A stretch of 8,183 bases of DNA, taken from assembly GCA_031286005.1 (NCBI GenBank), contig JAITVC010000004.1, positions 1 to 8,183 of the forward strand. Direction: 5' to 3'. The notes below the pieces were generated by a model. The model was given only the letters and a program-made list of their open reading frames with translations. It did not search any database and was not told the origin of the DNA. Positions 6,090 through 8,183 of the stretch are shown one piece after another. Each line of letters begins with the position of its first letter. The first letter of the stretch is position 1. The translations under genes were made by a program, and so were the position numbers. This DNA is from Bacteroidales bacterium. GTDB lineage: Bacteria > Bacteroidota > Bacteroidia > Bacteroidales > P3.

Positions 6090-7286
6090 TTACAATTCCA
6101 AATCCACATCATGCAATTCAACCCAAGGCAAGCCTTGTTTGTTGAGTTGTTCCATGAACGGATCCGGGTCAAACTCCTCAACGTTGAACACGCCCGCTTG
6201 TTTCCAAAGGCCTTTCAAATACATCATCGAGCCAATCATGGCCGGAACGCCGGTGGTATAGCTCACTCCTTGTGTGCCAGTTTCTTTGTAGGCCACCTCG
6301 TGGCTACAATTGTTGTAGATGTAGTAGGTTTTCGGTTTGCCTTGTTTGTCCAAACCGGTGATGCGGCAACCGATAGACGTCCATCCTGTGTAGTTCTCAC
6401 CCAAATCGCCCGGATTAGGCAACACAGCTTTCAAGAATTGAATCGGCACAATCTCTTTGCCTTCGTACATAATCGGTTCGATACCGGCCATGCCGATGTT
6501 TTGAATCACACGCAAGTGGGTTAAGTATTCTTGACCAAAGGTCATCCAGAAACGTGCACGTTTGATGGTAGGATAATTCTTAACCAACGATTCCAATTCT
6601 TCGTGATAAATCAAATAGGATTCTTTAGGCCCGATGTTGGGATAGGTAATTGCTTGGTGAATTTCGTGTGGTTTGGTTTCAATCCATTGGCCGTTTTCCC
6701 AGTATTTGCCCGGTTGCGTAACCTCACGGATATTGATTTCGGGGTTGAAATTAGTCGCAAAAGCCTTGCCGTGGTCGCCTGCATTGCAATCCACAATATC
6801 CAAATAGTGAATTTCGCTGAAATGATGCTTCATAGCATAAGCCACAAAAACGCTTGTAACGCCCGGGTCGAAGCCACTGCCAAGAATAGCGGTGATGCCT
6901 TTTTGCTTAAAGCGGTCTTGATAGGCCCATTGCCACTTGTATTCGTATTTAGCTTCGTCAATAGGTTCGTAGTTGGCCGTGTCGATGTAGCTAACACCGG
7001 TTTCCAAACACGCATCCATGATAGGCAAATCCTGATAAGGCAAAGCTAAATTGACAACCAAATCTGGCTTCACTTCATTGATCAGTTTAACCATTTCAGG
7101 CACATTGTCGGCATTGACCTGCGCCGTTGTAATGTTCTTGCCCGGCAATGCCGCAGCAATGGCATCGCATTTGGATTTTGTACGGCTGGCCAAAATGATT
7201 TCGTTGAAAACATCCGAATTAGCCGCCATTTTGTGAACCGCAACCGTGGATACTCCTCCCGCTCCGATAACTAATACTTTACTCAT
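6090..7286 (-). CDS. Carboxynorspermidine synthase-like enzyme (saccharopine dehydrogenase family)
   Basis: This 398-residue cytoplasmic oxidoreductase most resembles carboxynorspermidine/carboxyspermidine dehydrogenase. That enzyme condenses aspartate semialdehyde with a diamine (diaminopropane or putrescine) using NADPH, and a decarboxylase then yields norspermidine or spermidine. The N-terminal Rossmann motif VLVIGAGGVS (4-13) binds the nucleotide. Stretches I recall from the Vibrio enzyme are present: ILGSGFDPGV (134-143), NAGDHGKAFATNF (168-180), ENYTG (297-301), YIYNN followed by HEVAY (322-333), SYTTGVPA (342-349) and FDPDPF (372-377). The length fits the enzyme and no break is seen. 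The ATG at 7286 is preferred over the longer frame to 7406, because the Rossmann strand begins three residues after it and the extension would overlap the promoter and the upstream gene. The partner decarboxylase is not in the window. True lysine-pathway saccharopine dehydrogenase is less likely given these motifs. The exact polyamine product is not readable from sequence. Confidence 0.9.
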   Translation of the reverse strand: MSKVLVIGAGGVSTVAVHKMAANSDVFNEIILASRTKSKCDAIAAALPGKNITTAQVNADNVPEMVKLINEVKPDLVVNLALPYQDLPIMDACLETGVSYIDTANYEPIDEAKYEYKWQWAYQDRFKQKGITAILGSGFDPGVTSVFVAYAMKHHFSEIHYLDIVDCNAGDHGKAFATNFNPEINIREVTQPGKYWENGQWIETKPHEIHQAITYPNIGPKESYLIYHEELESLVKNYPTIKRARFWMTFGQEYLTHLRVIQNIGMAGIEPIMYEGKEIVPIQFLKAVLPNPGDLGENYTGWTSIGCRITGLDKQGKPKTYYIYNNCSHEVAYKETGTQGVSYTTGVPAMIGSMMYLKGLWKQAGVFNVEEFDPDPFMEQLNKQGLPWVELHDVDLEL

Positions 7287-7339
7287 AATTTGCTTGTTTA
7301 TTTTTATTTTATCTTTATTTTGATTGCGCAAACACATTA

Positions 7340-7371
7340 CAAAAATACGATTATTTTCTGATTTGACCAAA
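7340..7371 (-). promoter_or_regulatory. Bacteroidota-type promoter for the carboxynorspermidine synthase-like gene
   Basis: On the minus strand, TTTG (7371-7368), a 20-nt spacer and TATTTTTG (7347-7340) match the Bacteroidota -33/-7 consensus (TTTG, about 19-21 nt, TAnnTTTG). It lies in the 91-bp gap just after the stop codon of the upstream acetyltransferase gene and 53 bp before the ATG at 7286. This suggests the dehydrogenase is transcribed on its own even though both genes face the same way. The leader is AT-rich with no clear Shine-Dalgarno. Confidence 0.72.
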
Positions 7372-7377
7372 TGGTTG

Positions 7378-8151
7378 CTATAATTTTGTTGCAATAATTT
7401 TATCAAACCGGCTATCCATGCAAGAACTTACATCGGTTGTTATAAATTTGCCATTGTAAAACAAACTGAAAATAGTGGCCGGCGTCGGTGCAGATTGTGC
7501 TTGTTCCATTGTTTCGAGTTTGATTATTTTCAAAGGCAGTTTTCTGTTCTTTGCGGTTTGTATTAATTCCGTGTTCACATGATATTCTGTAAACGGACAG
7601 CGGTTTGAATAATACACTACAACACCTTTCTTTTCCGGACATTCGCCACTTTGCACGGATGTTTTGAATGTCGGATTTTTTGCTTTTGGATTTAGTTTCT
7701 TAACTAACAGGCTGAATCCGTAAGGCAATTTTTCAACTGTTTCAAATCCTTGTCTCAACAGCCATTTCGGATCACTCATAAAGTGGAATTTTTTTGTTCC
7801 GACAACGGTAACAAGTCCGTCTTTACCTTGCGCTTTCGCATCGTCAACAGCCGTTTGCAATAATGCTTTTGCATAACCTTTCCCCTTATATTGTCCGGAA
7901 ACCCAAAAGCAATTTATCATGAGGTAATTTGGCGCATCAACCGGTATCCATACTTTTTCTGCCGGGCCATATTCGATAAAGACTTTGGCACGTTCGTTGA
8001 GCCGACGAAACACATAGCCGTTATCAAATTCCTTTTCTAACCATGCTTTTTTTGCTTCGTAACTTTCCGCACATTTCTTATCGGAAAAGGCACAACAGAT
8101 GTGCTCTTTGGCGATGTTTTCGTTGGTTAGGGTGATGAAATTTGGTATCAT
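7378..8151 (-). CDS. GNAT-family N-acetyltransferase with C-terminal YoaP-like domain
   Basis: This is a 257-residue, probably cytoplasmic protein. The N-terminal part (about 1-150) is a GNAT fold, with the acetyl-CoA pyrophosphate-binding loop Q87-Y-K-G90-K-G92-Y-A and the following helix. The C-terminal part (about 175-257) resembles the YoaP domain, which often follows a GNAT domain, as in Bacillus subtilis YoaP of similar length. It has a thioredoxin-like layout: a strand VVVYYS, then C185-P-F, a helix, a strand, a TPAT stretch (223-226) where thioredoxins have the cis-proline, and YNGKFIT. Only one Cys (C185) sits at the position of the usual CxxC pair. The acetyl acceptor is unknown. 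The ATG at 8151 gives a full-length family member. Only 32 AT-rich bases lie upstream before the window ends, and no promoter is recognisable in them. Confidence 0.85.
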   Translation of the reverse strand: MIPNFITLTNENIAKEHICCAFSDKKCAESYEAKKAWLEKEFDNGYVFRRLNERAKVFIEYGPAEKVWIPVDAPNYLMINCFWVSGQYKGKGYAKALLQTAVDDAKAQGKDGLVTVVGTKKFHFMSDPKWLLRQGFETVEKLPYGFSLLVKKLNPKAKNPTFKTSVQSGECPEKKGVVVYYSNRCPFTEYHVNTELIQTAKNRKLPLKIIKLETMEQAQSAPTPATIFSLFYNGKFITTDVSSCMDSRFDKIIATKL

Positions 8152-8183
8152 ATTTATTATTTATAGTGAAAAATCAACCGATT

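Noticed and set aside
6531..7049. 172-codon + strand ORF opposite the carboxynorspermidine synthase-like gene
   Set aside because: It is a shadow of the minus-strand gene, which has family motifs throughout. The + reading shows no recognisable domain.
7287..7406. N-terminal extension of 40 residues on the carboxynorspermidine synthase-like protein
   Set aside because: It is Asn/Lys-rich and AT-driven, overlaps the end of the upstream gene and contains the promoter. The Rossmann strand starts right after the ATG at 7286.

Overview
The window looks like chromosomal DNA from a member of the Bacteroidota. Three observations support this. The first is a MurF–alanine racemase fusion, an architecture typical of that phylum. 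The second is promoters of the Bacteroidota sigma-A type (-7 box TAnnTTTG) in front of three genes. The third is AT-rich leaders with no clear Shine-Dalgarno sequence. I see no transposase, integrase, CRISPR array, tRNA or rRNA, so this reads as an ordinary core-genome segment with one unusual intergenic stretch.

Layout: (1) positions 1-315 hold the 3' end of an unrecognised + strand gene. It overlaps by 20 bp the start of (2) murF-alr (296-2782, +), a single protein carrying two steps that serve peptidoglycan D-alanine chemistry. (3) A CDGSH-type iron-sulfur protein (2805-3491, -) converges on murF-alr with a 22-bp gap. (4) The 261-bp divergent intergenic region 3492-3752 carries a -7 box for each flanking gene. 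Between the two boxes lies an array of five 21-bp units whose dyad centres are spaced exactly 21 bp apart. (5) A patatin–POTRA–beta-barrel outer-membrane protein (3753-6029, +) follows. (6) A hairpin with a T-rich tail separates it from the convergent (7) carboxynorspermidine synthase-like gene (6090-7286, -), which has a good match to the full TTTG-N20-TAnnTTTG promoter. (8) A GNAT acetyltransferase with a C-terminal YoaP-like domain (7378-8151, -) closes the window.

Apart from the probable unit at the left edge, the genes do not form an obvious pathway. They cover cell-wall precursor synthesis, an iron-sulfur protein, an outer-membrane/secreted lipase-like protein, polyamine synthesis and an acetyltransferase. 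The item most worth a second look is the 21-bp dyad array. Its symmetry makes both DNA strands read as the same Thr-Ser-Glu-Val heptad repeat, which argues that the conserved object is a DNA or RNA element, not a protein.
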